From: Agrococcus casei LMG 22410
GTDB taxonomy: Bacteria > Actinomycetota > Actinomycetes > Actinomycetales > Microbacteriaceae
Reading direction: 5' to 3'
NCBI RefSeq assembly: GCF_900163565.1
Contig: NZ_FUHU01000020.1
Span: 124,001 to 188,000, forward strand
Length of the DNA stretch: 64,000 nucleotides
In this document: in pieces, positions 63,755 through 64,000 of the stretch
Layout: each line of letters opens with the position of its first letter
Position numbering within the stretch: the stretch's first letter is position 1
The notes under the pieces: generated by a model
What the model saw: the letters and a program-made list of their open reading frames with translations, nothing else
What the model was told of the DNA's origin: nothing
Databases searched by the model: none
Translations under genes and position numbers: made by a program

Positions 63755-64000
63755 CTTCGTACTCGGCGCCCGCCCCGATGGGGCCACCTCCGACGGCGAA
63801 CAGCTGGCGTCCGCCGGCACTCGACCGTGCGCCGGCGCATCGCGGCTACGAGTCGAAGCCCACGAATCTGATGGCCATCCTCTCGCTGATGGCAGCCGCC
63901 TCGGCCTGGGTGCTGACCGGCCCGCTCGGCACGATTGCGGCCGTCGTGCTCGGATTCGTCGCTCTCAAGCAGATCAAGCAGCGCGACGAGGGCGGGCGTG
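63751..64000 (+). CDS. DUF4190-like small membrane protein (cut by window edge)
   Basis: About 83 residues are visible from ATG 63751, which overlaps the tsaD stop (ATGA). A Pro/Ala-rich cytoplasmic start ([17 protein letters not shown]) is followed by [44 protein letters not shown], the typical DUF4190 pattern of two hydrophobic segments around a short turn, then a KQIK motif. The 3' end is outside the window. Function of the family is unknown. Confidence 0.65.
   Translation, partial: MTSYSAPAPMGPPPTANSWRPPALDRAPAHRGYESKPTNLMAILSLMAAASAWVLTGPLGTIAAVVLGFVALKQIKQRDEGGR

Overview
This window comes from a high-GC actinobacterium, most likely Microbacteriaceae or a close relative in Micrococcales. 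Evidence: GC-rich codon use, many GTG starts and 1-4 base start/stop overlaps, a DUF222-HNH (13E12-type) gene, a DivIVA-domain coiled-coil protein next to truA, an actinobacterial-type histidine-utilisation cluster, and the block rplM-rpsI-glmM ... coaA-glmS-acpS-alr-tsaEBD. No tRNA, rRNA, CRISPR array, IS element or phage gene was seen. The window cuts a gene at each end.

Region 1 (1-10 kb): histidine catabolism. A truncated IclR-type regulator diverges from hutH-hutU-hutI, with a perfect TGTCTGA-N4-TCAGACA palindrome between them. hutG lies on the other strand, downstream of an OpuC/ProVWX-family ABC transporter operon. Because that family includes the HutXWV histidine importer, the transporter may feed this pathway. 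The hutI/hutG convergent gap holds two 73-bp palindromes and a cluster of CTCC-N4-GGAG palindromes.

Region 2 (10-34.9 kb): a small MT0933-like antitoxin gene, then the S10-spc-alpha ribosomal block (rpsJ to rplO, secY, adk, map), interrupted by a mannitol PTS set (ptsH-mtlA-mtlD), then infA-rpmJ-rpsM-rpsK-rpoA-rplQ-truA, a DivIVA-type protein, two tandem membrane proteins, and rplM-rpsI. L4 and L17 carry the same extra 56-residue C-terminal domain.

Region 3 (34.9-56.4 kb): glmM, then a roughly 20-kb cell-wall polysaccharide locus between glmM and coaA. It has an LCP ligase, four glycosyltransferases, wecB and wecC (UDP-ManNAcA synthesis) and a TagGH-type ABC exporter. Inside it is a more A/T-rich module of two cysteine-less asparagine-synthetase-like proteins, two related alpha/beta hydrolases and a DUF6270-like protein. 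The second synthetase-like gene is frameshifted at a run of six C. GlmM and GlmS act upstream of UDP-GlcNAc, the substrate of WecB.

Region 4 (56.5-64 kb): coaA, glmS, acpS, an alanine racemase whose C-terminal domain has lost its catalytic tyrosine, an overlapping gene that fuses an intact racemase C-terminal domain to TsaE, then tsaB, rimI, tsaD and a partial membrane protein. The apparently split racemase joined to a tRNA-modification ATPase is the most unusual arrangement in the window.
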